In this document: positions 43,467-51,526 of the stretch, piece after piece | Layout of the letters: each line of letters begins with the position of its first letter | Position numbering within the stretch: position 1 is the first letter of the stretch | Assembly (NCBI RefSeq): GCF_000498395.2 | Contig: NZ_CP010979.1 | Coordinates: forward strand, 2,418,001-2,482,000 | Length of the DNA stretch: 64,000 nt | Source of the DNA: Pseudomonas putida S13.1.2 | Lineage (GTDB): Bacteria > Pseudomonadota > Gammaproteobacteria > Pseudomonadales > Pseudomonadaceae | Reading direction: 5' to 3' | Program-made: the position numbers and the translations under genes | Notes under the pieces: model-generated | Seen by the model: only the letters and a program-made list of their open reading frames with translations | The model's database searches: none | Told to the model about the DNA's origin: nothing

Positions 43467-43644
43467 TACGGGGTTCCTGGCGTGCAGCGCGGTGGCGTAC
43501 GCCCAGCGGTTTCAGGTAACGGGGTGGAAGGCGGCGGCGCAACCAGCCGCGTAATGCAACACGCAGGCGGTGCACCAGCAGGGCCAGGGCAAACGTAACC
43601 AGTGCGGTGATGGCGATGACTTGCTGGAGTTGCACGAAGTTCAT
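43459..43644 (-). CDS. bcsF: BcsF, small membrane protein (61 aa)
   Basis: This is a single N-terminal helix ('VIAITALVTFALALLVHRL') followed by an Arg-rich cytoplasmic tail ('RRRLPPRYLKPLGVRHR'). This is the BcsF layout; E. coli BcsF recruits BcsE to the membrane. It lies between bcsE (4-bp overlap) and bcsG (8-bp overlap). Confidence 0.82.
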   Translation of the reverse strand: MNFVQLQQVIAITALVTFALALLVHRLRVALRGWLRRRLPPRYLKPLGVRHRAARQEPRND

Positions 43645-45143
43645 GCTGTGCCCCGCTTGCCCAGGGCGACACGGCGTGGTGCCAAGGCCGACCTTGGTCG
43701 TGCAGGCTGTTGCGCCAATGCATCCAGCCGGGGTGGCCGGGGTGCGATTTCATCGAGGAAGGCCGGGGTGGCCAGGCTGTCGACCCCCGCGAGCACCTCC
43801 TGGCTGATGAACAGCTCTTTCCATGACAACTGGAAGATGTGGTCAAGCGCTTGCTCGACGCCTTCGGAGCGGCAGGCGAACAAGAACAGGAACAGGACAT
43901 CGTCCACTACACAGGCGATGTCACCATCGCGGCGGAACACCGTGCGCGAGCAGGCCTGCAGCGGGGTCAGGCCGGGCGCCGGGCGCAATACCAGCAACTG
44001 GTGGACGATTTCGCCGTTGCGCACACCGTGCCACATGGTCTGCACGGCTTCGGCAAATGCCCGGGGCGCTACCAGCCCGCAAATGGCCAATGGCCGCAAA
44101 CGTGCGAGCAAGGCATCGAAATTGCCTGGCAGATGCCGGCGCCATACGTAGCCCTGGATGCTCTCGACCATGGTCAGGAAGCGCGACAGGCTGGCACCGA
44201 ACGGCACGATCTGGGTGGCACCACAGGCCAGCAGCAGTTGCTCGTCCTGGTAACGCAAGGTGGGCGCCATCTCGCGCACCACCAGCTTCAAGGCATTGCC
44301 ACGCAACTGGCGCAGGCGGTGCAGCTGGCGTGCCAGGCTGTCCAGGCGCTGCCCGCTATCCATGGCAAAGATTACCGTGGCAGACACCGCACGGCTGGCT
44401 TTAACGCTCAGTTCGTCAAGATTTTCGCAGACCTGCCAGTGCTCGGAGAAGGCAGGCGCGCCTTCCAGCACCGTGCGCTGGGCCAGGCACAGCAGCTCAT
44501 CACCACCGGTGTCGGATGGCACCTGCGGCGCTGCGGTAACGGCAAACCCGGCCTCAAGGCGCGCCAGTTCCAGGTCCCGGGTCCCGGCCTTGCCGAGCGG
44601 GTTGCTCCAGAAATACTGAAGGTAGCGCACCCCGCCTTTGCCACGGTATACCTGGGCCAGCCCGTCAACGCTCTGATTGAACGCACGCAGCCGCTCCACC
44701 CGCCCGGCACCCTGCCCACTGCTGATGACCAGCAATAGCGCAGACTCGGCCAACAACGCCGGGCGCAGGGTACTGCACCAGCGGGCGATGTCATCGCCCG
44801 CCCAGGCCTCGAGTGGCGCCAGCAGCAACAGCACACGCCCTGGCGCGTCGATGCGTGGCAAGTCATCAATCAGGTGCAGGGTGGCTTGCGGGCTGTTTTC
44901 GTAAAGTGCGAGTTCGGCCGGGCCCTGCGCCGCATCGAGCGCACCTAGCACATCACCCATGGCTTGGGCATCGGTGATCAAGGCTGCCCGCACGTCATCG
45001 GGCATGCCTTCGATCACTTGGCGGCATAGCAAAGTGGCGTCTTCCGTGGCGTCACAGGCTATCCAGTACAGTCCTTGTTCATGAAGGCAGCTGCTTTCGG
45101 CGCCTAGGCCGGAAATCGCCAAGAGCGGCATTCCATTCGTCAA
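43641..45143 (-). CDS. bcsE: BcsE, c-di-GMP-binding cellulose biosynthesis protein (500 aa)
   Basis: This is a cytoplasmic GIL-domain protein. The c-di-GMP-binding RxGD motif is visible as 'FRRDGDIACVV' (residues 405-408), preceded by a degenerate REC-like/NTPase-like region ('APGRVLLLLAPLEAWAG'). In E. coli BcsE binds c-di-GMP and BcsF and boosts synthesis. It is the first gene of the operon. The start is TTG at 45143, or ATG four codons later (45131); neither has a strong ribosome-binding site, and the TTG has AGAG at suitable distance. Confidence 0.88.
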   Translation of the reverse strand: MTNGMPLLAISGLGAESSCLHEQGLYWIACDATEDATLLCRQVIEGMPDDVRAALITDAQAMGDVLGALDAAQGPAELALYENSPQATLHLIDDLPRIDAPGRVLLLLAPLEAWAGDDIARWCSTLRPALLAESALLLVISSGQGAGRVERLRAFNQSVDGLAQVYRGKGGVRYLQYFWSNPLGKAGTRDLELARLEAGFAVTAAPQVPSDTGGDELLCLAQRTVLEGAPAFSEHWQVCENLDELSVKASRAVSATVIFAMDSGQRLDSLARQLHRLRQLRGNALKLVVREMAPTLRYQDEQLLLACGATQIVPFGASLSRFLTMVESIQGYVWRRHLPGNFDALLARLRPLAICGLVAPRAFAEAVQTMWHGVRNGEIVHQLLVLRPAPGLTPLQACSRTVFRRDGDIACVVDDVLFLFLFACRSEGVEQALDHIFQLSWKELFISQEVLAGVDSLATPAFLDEIAPRPPRLDALAQQPARPRSALAPRRVALGKRGTA

Positions 45144-45212
45144 AACAGTGGCTCTAAGTCAAAAATCTAAACGGGATTCAAAGATAGATATGCACATGTG
45201 TCGTCGACGCCC

Positions 45213-45226
45213 TTGACCATCGTCAA
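45213..45226. promoter_or_regulatory. Dyad in the bcsE/ABC-exporter divergent promoter region
   Basis: TTGAC-CATC-GTCAA is a perfect inverted repeat 70 bp ahead of bcsE. The same region has GTCAATT at about 45264. In P. putida and P. aeruginosa c-di-GMP-linked exopolysaccharide operons are controlled by FleQ, whose sites contain GTCA/TGAC half-sites, but this dyad has the halves in the opposite order. The binder is unknown. Confidence 0.35.
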
Positions 45227-45420
45227 AAAAACGGCAAGAACACCCATGCACCCTTTAAGTGCGTCAATTCTACAGCAGTAAGGCAAAATAATGTCAACAC
45301 CAAATGTAATGAATTGCAAAGGCATGTCGAACGCTGCGCCACGGGCGCGTTCCTACAGGCGAATGTCCTGATGTGCGGTAAGGTTACCGGTCAGGCAGAT
45401 GCTGATTTCCGGAGACACGC

Positions 45421-47274
45421 ATGCTTCGCATTTTTGAACGCTGGCTAGACCCCTTCCCCCCTGACGAAGTACCGCCGCCACCAGTTGGCCTGCTGCGCTT
45501 CATGTGGGCCTGCACCCGAGGCGCCCGCGGCTACATTCTTGCCTTGGCGCTGCTCAGTGCCGGGGTGTCGATTTACGAAGCCTGGCTGTTTGCCTTTCTC
45601 GGCCAGGTGGTCGACCTGCTCTCGGCCTGGCAGGCCGGTGGCGCCGCAAGTACACAGGAAAGCCACGTGCTGTGGGGGATTGGCATCGTTCTGGTGACCA
45701 GCATCGGGCTGGTGGCGCTGCGCACCCTGGTGCAGCATCAAGTGTTGGCAATCAATCTGCCTTTGCGCCTGCGCTGGGACTTCCATCGCCTGATGCTGCG
45801 CCAGAGCCTGTCGTTCTTCTCCGACGAATTCTCTGGCCGGGTTACCACCAAGGTGATGCAAACAGCGCTGGCGGTGCGCGAGGTCTTGTTCACGCTCATC
45901 GAAATCCTGCCCGGCATCGGCGTGTACTTTATTGCAATCATCGCCCTGGCCGGCGGCTTTGCGCTGAAGCTGATGCTGCCGTTCATTGCCTGGCTCGTGC
46001 TGTTCGGGTTGGCCATGCTGTATTTCGTGCCCCGCCTGGGCAAGGTTGGGCAAGAACAGGCCAACGCCCGGTCGTCGATGACCGGGCGAATCTCCGACGC
46101 CTACACCAACATCACCACGGTAAAGCTGTTTTCGCACTCCAAACGCGAAGCGCACTTCGCCCGCGCGGCCATGGAGGACTTCAAGCAAACCGGCTTTCGC
46201 CAGATGCGGCTGGTGAGCCAGTTCGAGATCGTCAACCAGGCACTGGTGGTGGGCTTGATCTTTGGTGCAGGCGGCTATGCGTTGTGGCTGTGGCACCAAG
46301 GCCAGGTTGGCACCGGGGCGGTCGCGGCCATTACCGCCATGGCCCTGCGTATCAATGGCATGTCGCACTGGATCATGTGGCAGATGACCTCGTTGTTCGA
46401 GAACATCGGCACCGTGCAGGACGGTATGGCCACCCTCACCCGCGGCCCCAAGGTACAGGATGCACCGGGTGCCACCGAATTGGTAACCCGTGGCGGCGCG
46501 GTCAGCTTCGACAAGGTCAGCTTCAACTACAACGGCGAGCGCCAGGTGCTCAACGACTTGAGCCTGCACATTCACCCTGGCGAAAAGGTCGGGCTGGTCG
46601 GCCGCTCCGGCGCTGGCAAGTCCACCTTGATCAACCTGTTGCTGCGTTTCTATGACGTGGACAGTGGCGAAATCCGCATCGATGGGCAGAACGTCGCCAA
46701 GGTCACGCAAGACAGCCTGCGCAGCGCCATCGGCATGGTCACCCAGGATACCTCGCTGTTGCACCGCTCGATTCGGGACAACATCGCCTATGGGCGCCCG
46801 GACGCAACCGACGCACAAATCCGCGCCGCTGCGGCCAATGCCCAGGCCGATGGTTTCATCAGCCAGCTCAGCGACCGCCAGGGCCACAACGGTTACGACA
46901 CCCTGGTGGGCGAGCGCGGTATCAAGCTGTCTGGCGGCCAGCGCCAGCGCATCGCCATTGCCCGGGTCATGCTGAAGAATGCACCGATCCTGCTGCTGGA
47001 CGAAGCCACCAGTGCGCTGGACTCGGAAGTGGAAGTGGCCATTCAGGAAAGCCTGGACGAAATGATGCAGGGCAAGACCGTCATCGCCATCGCCCACCGG
47101 CTGTCGACGATTGCCGCCATGGACCGCCTGATCGTGATGGATGAGGGGCGCATCATCGAGCAAGGTACCCACGCCGAACTGCTGGCGAAGAATGGTACTT
47201 ATGCCCGGTTGTGGCAGCACCAGAGTGGTGGGTTCCTGGGTGAAGACCAGGGCGTGGCCGAAGCCTTTGAATAG
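45421..47274 (+). CDS. ABC exporter half-transporter, MsbA/MdlB-like (617 aa)
   Basis: The N-terminal membrane domain has six helices (about 25-340), and the C-terminal ATPase has Walker A 'GLVGRSGAGKSTLINLLL', signature 'LSGGQRQRIAIARVML', Walker B 'ILLLDEATSALDSE' and H-loop 'IAHRLSTIA'. It should work as a homodimer exporting a lipid, peptide or drug. It is divergent from the bcs operon across 277 bp and has no partner. CCGGAG precedes the ATG. Confidence 0.88.
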   Translation: MLRIFERWLDPFPPDEVPPPPVGLLRFMWACTRGARGYILALALLSAGVSIYEAWLFAFLGQVVDLLSAWQAGGAASTQESHVLWGIGIVLVTSIGLVALRTLVQHQVLAINLPLRLRWDFHRLMLRQSLSFFSDEFSGRVTTKVMQTALAVREVLFTLIEILPGIGVYFIAIIALAGGFALKLMLPFIAWLVLFGLAMLYFVPRLGKVGQEQANARSSMTGRISDAYTNITTVKLFSHSKREAHFARAAMEDFKQTGFRQMRLVSQFEIVNQALVVGLIFGAGGYALWLWHQGQVGTGAVAAITAMALRINGMSHWIMWQMTSLFENIGTVQDGMATLTRGPKVQDAPGATELVTRGGAVSFDKVSFNYNGERQVLNDLSLHIHPGEKVGLVGRSGAGKSTLINLLLRFYDVDSGEIRIDGQNVAKVTQDSLRSAIGMVTQDTSLLHRSIRDNIAYGRPDATDAQIRAAAANAQADGFISQLSDRQGHNGYDTLVGERGIKLSGGQRQRIAIARVMLKNAPILLLDEATSALDSEVEVAIQESLDEMMQGKTVIAIAHRLSTIAAMDRLIVMDEGRIIEQGTHAELLAKNGTYARLWQHQSGGFLGEDQGVAEAFE

Positions 47275-47299
47275 GCTCACCTGAAGCTGACGCGGACAA

Positions 47300-47384
47300 T
47301 GTGGGAGCGGGCGAGCCCGCGAAGCAGGCGACGCGGTGGATGGCACCGGCTGCGCCGGTGTTCGCGGGCATGCCCGCTCCCACA
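47300..47384. repeat. REP pair of the GCGGGC class
   Basis: TGTGGGAGCGGGC at 47300 and GCCCGCTCCCACA ending at 47384 are perfect inverted ends, with a CACCGGC/GCCGGTG hairpin in the middle. It sits between the convergent ABC exporter and IclR genes and may terminate both. The class equals the pair at 30038. Confidence 0.75.
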
Positions 47385-47459
47385 GTGGTCGCGCCAGCTT
47401 TTAGATGTTGTGCAAGGCAGTTGCACCCACTGAGATCGCGCCTACCTGAATCTGATACT

Positions 47460-48287
47460 TCAGCCAAACACATGCGAAGGCCGGCGCAGCACCGGGTCGA
47501 ACGGGTTGACCCGTTCGCCGATCGCCGCCGCCTCGCGCTTGAGCAATGCCACCACGGTCGGCATGCGGTTGGGCCCCAGGCGGTCGCTGATGGTCGCCAC
47601 GCTCAACGCTGCCACCGCATGGCCGTTACGGTCCAGGATCGGCACTGCCAGGCCAGCCATGCCGTCGAGCACTCCGGTGTTGCGCCCGGCGTAGCCGAGG
47701 TTGCGCACGTTGTCGATTTCGGCACGCAGCAACACTTCGTCGTAATGGTGAAAGTCTTTCAACCGCGGCAGGTTGTACCGGATCACCTCGTCACGCTCCT
47801 CCTCGGGGAGGAAGGCCAGGATCGCCAGGCTGCCCTGCCCCACACCCAAAGCCACGCGGCCGCCGATGTCGCCGGTAAAGGTACGGATCGGGTACGGCCC
47901 TTCGCTGCGGTCCAGGCACACGGCATCAAACCCCGAACGCGCCAGCAGAAACAGCGAATCGCCCAGCGAAGCCGACAACCGCAGCAGGCTGGGGCGCACC
48001 ACATCGCGCAGGTTGCCAACCTGCCCGGCCTTGGCCGCCAGGGCGAAGAAATCCAGGCTCAGGCGATAGCGCTTGCTGGTGGCGCACTGGTCTACCATCC
48101 CTTCCTCGATCAGGCTACGCAACAGCCGGTGGGTGGTGGGCTGCGCCAGGCCCACCCGCTGGGCCAACTGGCTGACCTTCTCCCCCTGGCCATCGCAATC
48201 CGCCAATGCACGCAGCACGGCGAACAAACGGGACACCGAACTGACGCCGACTCCCTTGACTTGTTCATTTCGTTTATCGGAATCCAT
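47460..48287 (-). CDS. IclR-family regulator of the adjacent importer/oxidase operon (275 aa)
   Basis: The N-terminal winged HTH reads 'SVSRLFAVLRALADCDGQGE' and 'VGLAQPTTHRLLRSLIEEGM', and the C-terminal effector domain runs about 95-270 ('SLGDSLFLLARSGFDAVCLD', 'GVLDGMAGLAVPILDRNGHA'). It is divergent from the seven-gene operon starting at 48537, with a long dyad in the intergenic DNA, so it is the likely local regulator. The inducer is presumably the substrate of that operon. Confidence 0.87.
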   Translation of the reverse strand: MDSDKRNEQVKGVGVSSVSRLFAVLRALADCDGQGEKVSQLAQRVGLAQPTTHRLLRSLIEEGMVDQCATSKRYRLSLDFFALAAKAGQVGNLRDVVRPSLLRLSASLGDSLFLLARSGFDAVCLDRSEGPYPIRTFTGDIGGRVALGVGQGSLAILAFLPEEERDEVIRYNLPRLKDFHHYDEVLLRAEIDNVRNLGYAGRNTGVLDGMAGLAVPILDRNGHAVAALSVATISDRLGPNRMPTVVALLKREAAAIGERVNPFDPVLRRPSHVFG

Positions 48288-48308
48288 TTTTCGTTAAACC
48301 CCTGAGAA

Positions 48309-48353
48309 TTTCATTGAGTGGAATAATTTCAAAATAGCTGTCACTCAGTGAAA
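48309..48353. promoter_or_regulatory. Long dyad between the IclR gene and the importer operon
   Basis: TTTCATTGAGTG (48309-48320) and CACTCAGTGAAA (48342-48353) pair at 11 of 12 positions around a 21-bp AT-rich centre that itself contains GGAATAATTTC. It begins 22 bp upstream of the IclR start, as expected for an IclR autoregulatory operator. Confidence 0.6.
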
Positions 48354-48536
48354 TTACCCTTTGTCGCCATCCTAATCATTGCCCTACTCTCCGGTCCATA
48401 GGGCGATATCACAACATCGGCCGCCGCCACAGAAGCGAGCGCCAACGTCCGTAAAAGCATTGCTTTTCGCCGCTGGCGCTCTGCCCACCCTGAAACTGCC
48501 GGGTTACCCCGGTTCCGTTTGCGATGGAGCACAGCC

Positions 48537-49556
48537 ATGACCTTTCTGTTGATCGACAAGCTTTGCAAGCGCTATGGCGCTACGGAGGCAGTGGCCAGTT
48601 CGTCACTGGCCATCGAAAAAGGCGAGTTTGTCTCCCTGCTCGGCCCTTCCGGCTGCGGCAAGACCACCACCCTGCAGATGATCGCTGGCTTCGTCGAGGT
48701 CACCAGTGGCCGCATCGTCCTCGACGGCCGCGACATCACCCATGCAAAGCCAGCCAGCCGGGGCCTGGGCGTGGTGTTCCAGAGCTACGCGCTGTTCCCG
48801 CACATGACCGTGCGCGACAACGTTGCCTTCGGCCTGCGCATGCGCAAGGTGGCCAACGCCGAGATCGCTCGGCGCGTCGACCAGGCGTTAGCGTTGGTAC
48901 GCCTGGACAAGCATGCCGAACGTTACCCGCGTGAACTGTCCGGCGGCCAACGCCAGCGTGTAGCCCTGGCCCGCGCCCTGGTGATCGAACCGCCGGTGCT
49001 GCTGCTGGACGAGCCGCTGTCAAACCTGGACGCACACCTGCGCGAAGAGATGCAGTTCGAGATCTGCCGTATCCAGAACGAAGTAGGCATCACCACCCTG
49101 ATGGTCACCCACGACCAGGCCGAAGCCCTGTCGATCAGCGACCGGGTAGTGGTGATGGAAGCCGGGCGCATCACCCAGATCGATGACCCTTACCGCCTCT
49201 ACGAGCACCCGGGCACGCCGTTCATTTCCGACTTTGTCGGCAAGGCCAACCGCCTGCATGGCGTCACCGGCCCCGGCGGGTTACCGCAGGCAGCCGCCCA
49301 GGGCCCGCTGACCCTCAGCCTGCGCCCGGAAAAGATCAGCCTGGGTGCAGCCGGCAGCGGCAAGCTGGCAGGCCACGTCAGCTGCCGTTACTTCCTTGGC
49401 AGCCAGTGGCTGTACCGCGTCGATACCGCCTTGGGCAACCTGGCGGTGGTCCGCGCCAACGATGGCAGCGCGCCGCTGGACGAAGGTACCCAGGTCGGCC
49501 TGGACTGGAACGATGCCCTGCTGCGGGTGCTGAACACAGCCGAGGTGGCCGCATGA
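48537..49556 (+). CDS. ABC importer ATPase, PotA/spermidine-putrescine type (339 aa)
   Basis: This is a nucleotide-binding subunit with Walker A 'LGPSGCGKTTTLQMIAG', signature 'LSGGQRQRVALARALVI', Walker B 'LLLLDEPLSNLDAHLREE' and H-loop 'MVTHDQAEAL', plus a C-terminal TOBE domain (about 265-335). It energises the two permeases that follow. The ATG at 48537 follows GGAGC; it is the first gene of a seven-gene operon and overlaps the next by 4 bp. Confidence 0.9.
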   Translation: MTFLLIDKLCKRYGATEAVASSSLAIEKGEFVSLLGPSGCGKTTTLQMIAGFVEVTSGRIVLDGRDITHAKPASRGLGVVFQSYALFPHMTVRDNVAFGLRMRKVANAEIARRVDQALALVRLDKHAERYPRELSGGQRQRVALARALVIEPPVLLLDEPLSNLDAHLREEMQFEICRIQNEVGITTLMVTHDQAEALSISDRVVVMEAGRITQIDDPYRLYEHPGTPFISDFVGKANRLHGVTGPGGLPQAAAQGPLTLSLRPEKISLGAAGSGKLAGHVSCRYFLGSQWLYRVDTALGNLAVVRANDGSAPLDEGTQVGLDWNDALLRVLNTAEVAA

Positions 49557-50422
49557 GTACGGCAAAACTGCGCAGCAACACCTGGGGCTACGGCCTGAGC
49601 AGCCCGGCCCTGCTGTTGTTCCTGGCCTTGCTGGTGGTGCCGCTGGGGCTGACCGTGCTGTTGTCGTTCAACGGGTTCGACTACACCAGTGGTATCCAGG
49701 CCGGCCAGTACACCTTCAGCCATTACCTGAGCCTGGTGACCGACACCTATTACTACGAAATCTTCTTCCGCACCTTCTGGATCAGTGCCCTGGTCACCTT
49801 GTTGTGTGTGCTGATCGGCATCCCCGAAGCCATGGTCCTTAGCCGCATGGGGGCGCCGTGGCGCTCGATTTTCCTGATCCTGGTGCTGACCCCGCTGCTG
49901 ATTTCGGTGGTGGTACGCGCCTTTGGCTGGAGCCTGCTGCTGGGGTCTGACGGCCTGATCAACCAAGGCATCAGCGCCCTCGGCGGCCAGCCGGTGAAGC
50001 TGCTGTACACCCCGTTTGCGGTGATCATCGGCCTGGTCCACGTGATGCTGCCGTTCATGATCATCCCGGTGTGGACCTCACTGCAAAAGCTCGACCCGGC
50101 CGCCGAGCAGGCCGCGCTGTCGCTGGGCGCCAGCCAGTGGACGGTGTTCCGCCGCATCGTGCTGCCACAGATCATGCCCGGTGTGCTGTCGGGCACGCTG
50201 ATCGTGTTCGGCCTGGCCGCCAGCTCGTTCGCCATCCCGGGCCTTCTGGGCGGGCGGCGGCTGAAGATGGTTGCCACCATGATCTACGACCAGTACCTGG
50301 CCGAACTGAACTGGCCCATGGGCGCAACCATTGCCGTCGCCCTGTTGCTGATCAACCTGCTGGTGATGCTCAGCTGGAACCGGCTGGTCGAACGCCGCTA
50401 CAAACGCGCACTTGGAGTGTGA
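49553..50422 (+). CDS. ABC importer permease, PotB type (289 aa)
   Basis: This is an inner-membrane permease with six helices and the EAA loop 'EQAALSLGASQWTVFRRIVL'. Placement and sequence fit the first permease of polyamine/opine-type importers. ATG at 49553 overlaps the ATPase stop by 4 bp. Confidence 0.88.
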   Translation: MSTAKLRSNTWGYGLSSPALLLFLALLVVPLGLTVLLSFNGFDYTSGIQAGQYTFSHYLSLVTDTYYYEIFFRTFWISALVTLLCVLIGIPEAMVLSRMGAPWRSIFLILVLTPLLISVVVRAFGWSLLLGSDGLINQGISALGGQPVKLLYTPFAVIIGLVHVMLPFMIIPVWTSLQKLDPAAEQAALSLGASQWTVFRRIVLPQIMPGVLSGTLIVFGLAASSFAIPGLLGGRRLKMVATMIYDQYLAELNWPMGATIAVALLLINLLVMLSWNRLVERRYKRALGV

Positions 50423-50426
50423 ACCG

Positions 50427-51221
50427 ATGACCCGTAACGGCCCGCTGGCCCTGTCTTTTCATGCCTTGGTGATGCTGTTCATGCTCGCCCCGCTGGTGGT
50501 GGTGTGCCTGGTGGCATTCACCCCGGAAAACACCCTGAGCCTGCCCACTGCCGGCTTCTCGCTGCGCTGGTTCAGCGCTGTGTTCGAGCGTGCCGACTTC
50601 CTCGACGCGTTTTACAACAGCCTGAAACTCGCCGCCCTGGCGGCCTCGCTGGCCACCCTGATCGCCGTACCGGCGGGCTTGGCGCTGACCCGCTACAGCT
50701 TCCCTGGCCAGGGCTTTGTCAACGGCCTGCTGCTGTCGCCGATCATTATCCCGCATCTGGTGCTGGGTGTGGCCCTGCTGAGGTTGTTCGCCCTGCTTGG
50801 GGTCAATGGCAGCTTCGCCTGGCTGGTGTTCGCCCACGTGGTGGTCATTACTCCGTACGTGCTGCGCCTGGTACTGGCTGCCGCCATCGGCATCGACCGC
50901 AGCGCCGAACAGGCCGCGCAAAGCCTGGGCGCCGGGCGCATCACGCTGTTCTGCAAGGTCACCCTGCCAATGATTCTGCCCGGTGTGGCCGGTGGCTGGC
51001 TGCTGGCGTTCATCAACAGCTTCGATGAAGTCACTCTGTCGATCTTCGTGACTTCGCCCGCCACCCAGACCCTGCCCGTGCGCATGTACGTATACGCCAC
51101 CGAGTCTATCGACCCGATGATGGCCGCCGTCTCGGCACTGGTGATCGCCGTCACCGCCCTGACCATGATCGCCCTGGACCGCGTGTATGGCCTGGACCGC
51201 GTACTGGTGGGCAAGCAATGA
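50427..51221 (+). CDS. ABC importer permease, PotC type (264 aa)
   Basis: Second permease, with six helices and EAA loop 'EQAAQSLGAGRITLFCKVTL', pairing with the preceding gene. GGAGTGTGAACCG precedes the ATG at 50427. Its stop overlaps or nearly abuts the next gene (a [2Fe-2S] protein), showing that transport and oxidation genes are one transcript. Confidence 0.88.
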   Translation: MTRNGPLALSFHALVMLFMLAPLVVVCLVAFTPENTLSLPTAGFSLRWFSAVFERADFLDAFYNSLKLAALAASLATLIAVPAGLALTRYSFPGQGFVNGLLLSPIIIPHLVLGVALLRLFALLGVNGSFAWLVFAHVVVITPYVLRLVLAAAIGIDRSAEQAAQSLGAGRITLFCKVTLPMILPGVAGGWLLAFINSFDEVTLSIFVTSPATQTLPVRMYVYATESIDPMMAAVSALVIAVTALTMIALDRVYGLDRVLVGKQ

Positions 51222-51235
51222 CAAGGAATGCCCCT

Positions 51236-51526
51236 ATGCCGCTGTTCAAGCGCGTGGCCGAACACGACCGCGAACCGCTGCCCTTCCTGCTCGACGGCCA
51301 ACCGGCTCAGGGCATGAACGGCGACACCCTGCTGACCGCCATCCTGACCAACGCCACGCACCTGCGTGGCAGCGACTTCAGCGCCGAACCGCGCGCCGGT
51401 TTCTGCCTGATGGGCGCCTGCCAGGACTGCTGGGTGCGCCTGCAGGACGGCCGCCGCGTGCGCGCCTGCTCGACCTTTCTGGAACCGGGCCAATGTGTCA
51501 CCCGCGACCCGGGGCGACAGCCATGA
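51236..51526 (+). CDS. Small [2Fe-2S] subunit, HcnA/opine-oxidase type (96 aa)
   Basis: This is a one-domain ferredoxin-fold protein. Four cysteines lie in 'GFCLMGACQDCWVRLQ' and 'RVRACSTF', the C-x4-C-x2-C-x12-C spacing of the small subunits of hydrogen cyanide synthase (HcnA), octopine/nopaline oxidases and D-hydroxyproline-type dehydrogenases. It passes electrons between the two flavoproteins encoded next. ATG at 51236 follows AAGGAA; an alternative ATG at 51218 would overlap the permease stop and add six residues. Confidence 0.87.
   Translation: MPLFKRVAEHDREPLPFLLDGQPAQGMNGDTLLTAILTNATHLRGSDFSAEPRAGFCLMGACQDCWVRLQDGRRVRACSTFLEPGQCVTRDPGRQP

Noticed and set aside
45445..47346. 633-codon minus-strand frame opposite the ABC exporter
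   Set aside because: His/Gln-rich antisense translation. The plus-strand exporter carries every ABC motif.
48524..48934. 136-codon alternative frame at the start of the importer ATPase gene
   Set aside because: It is an out-of-frame overlap of the ATPase gene, whose Walker A, signature and Walker B motifs are all in the accepted frame.
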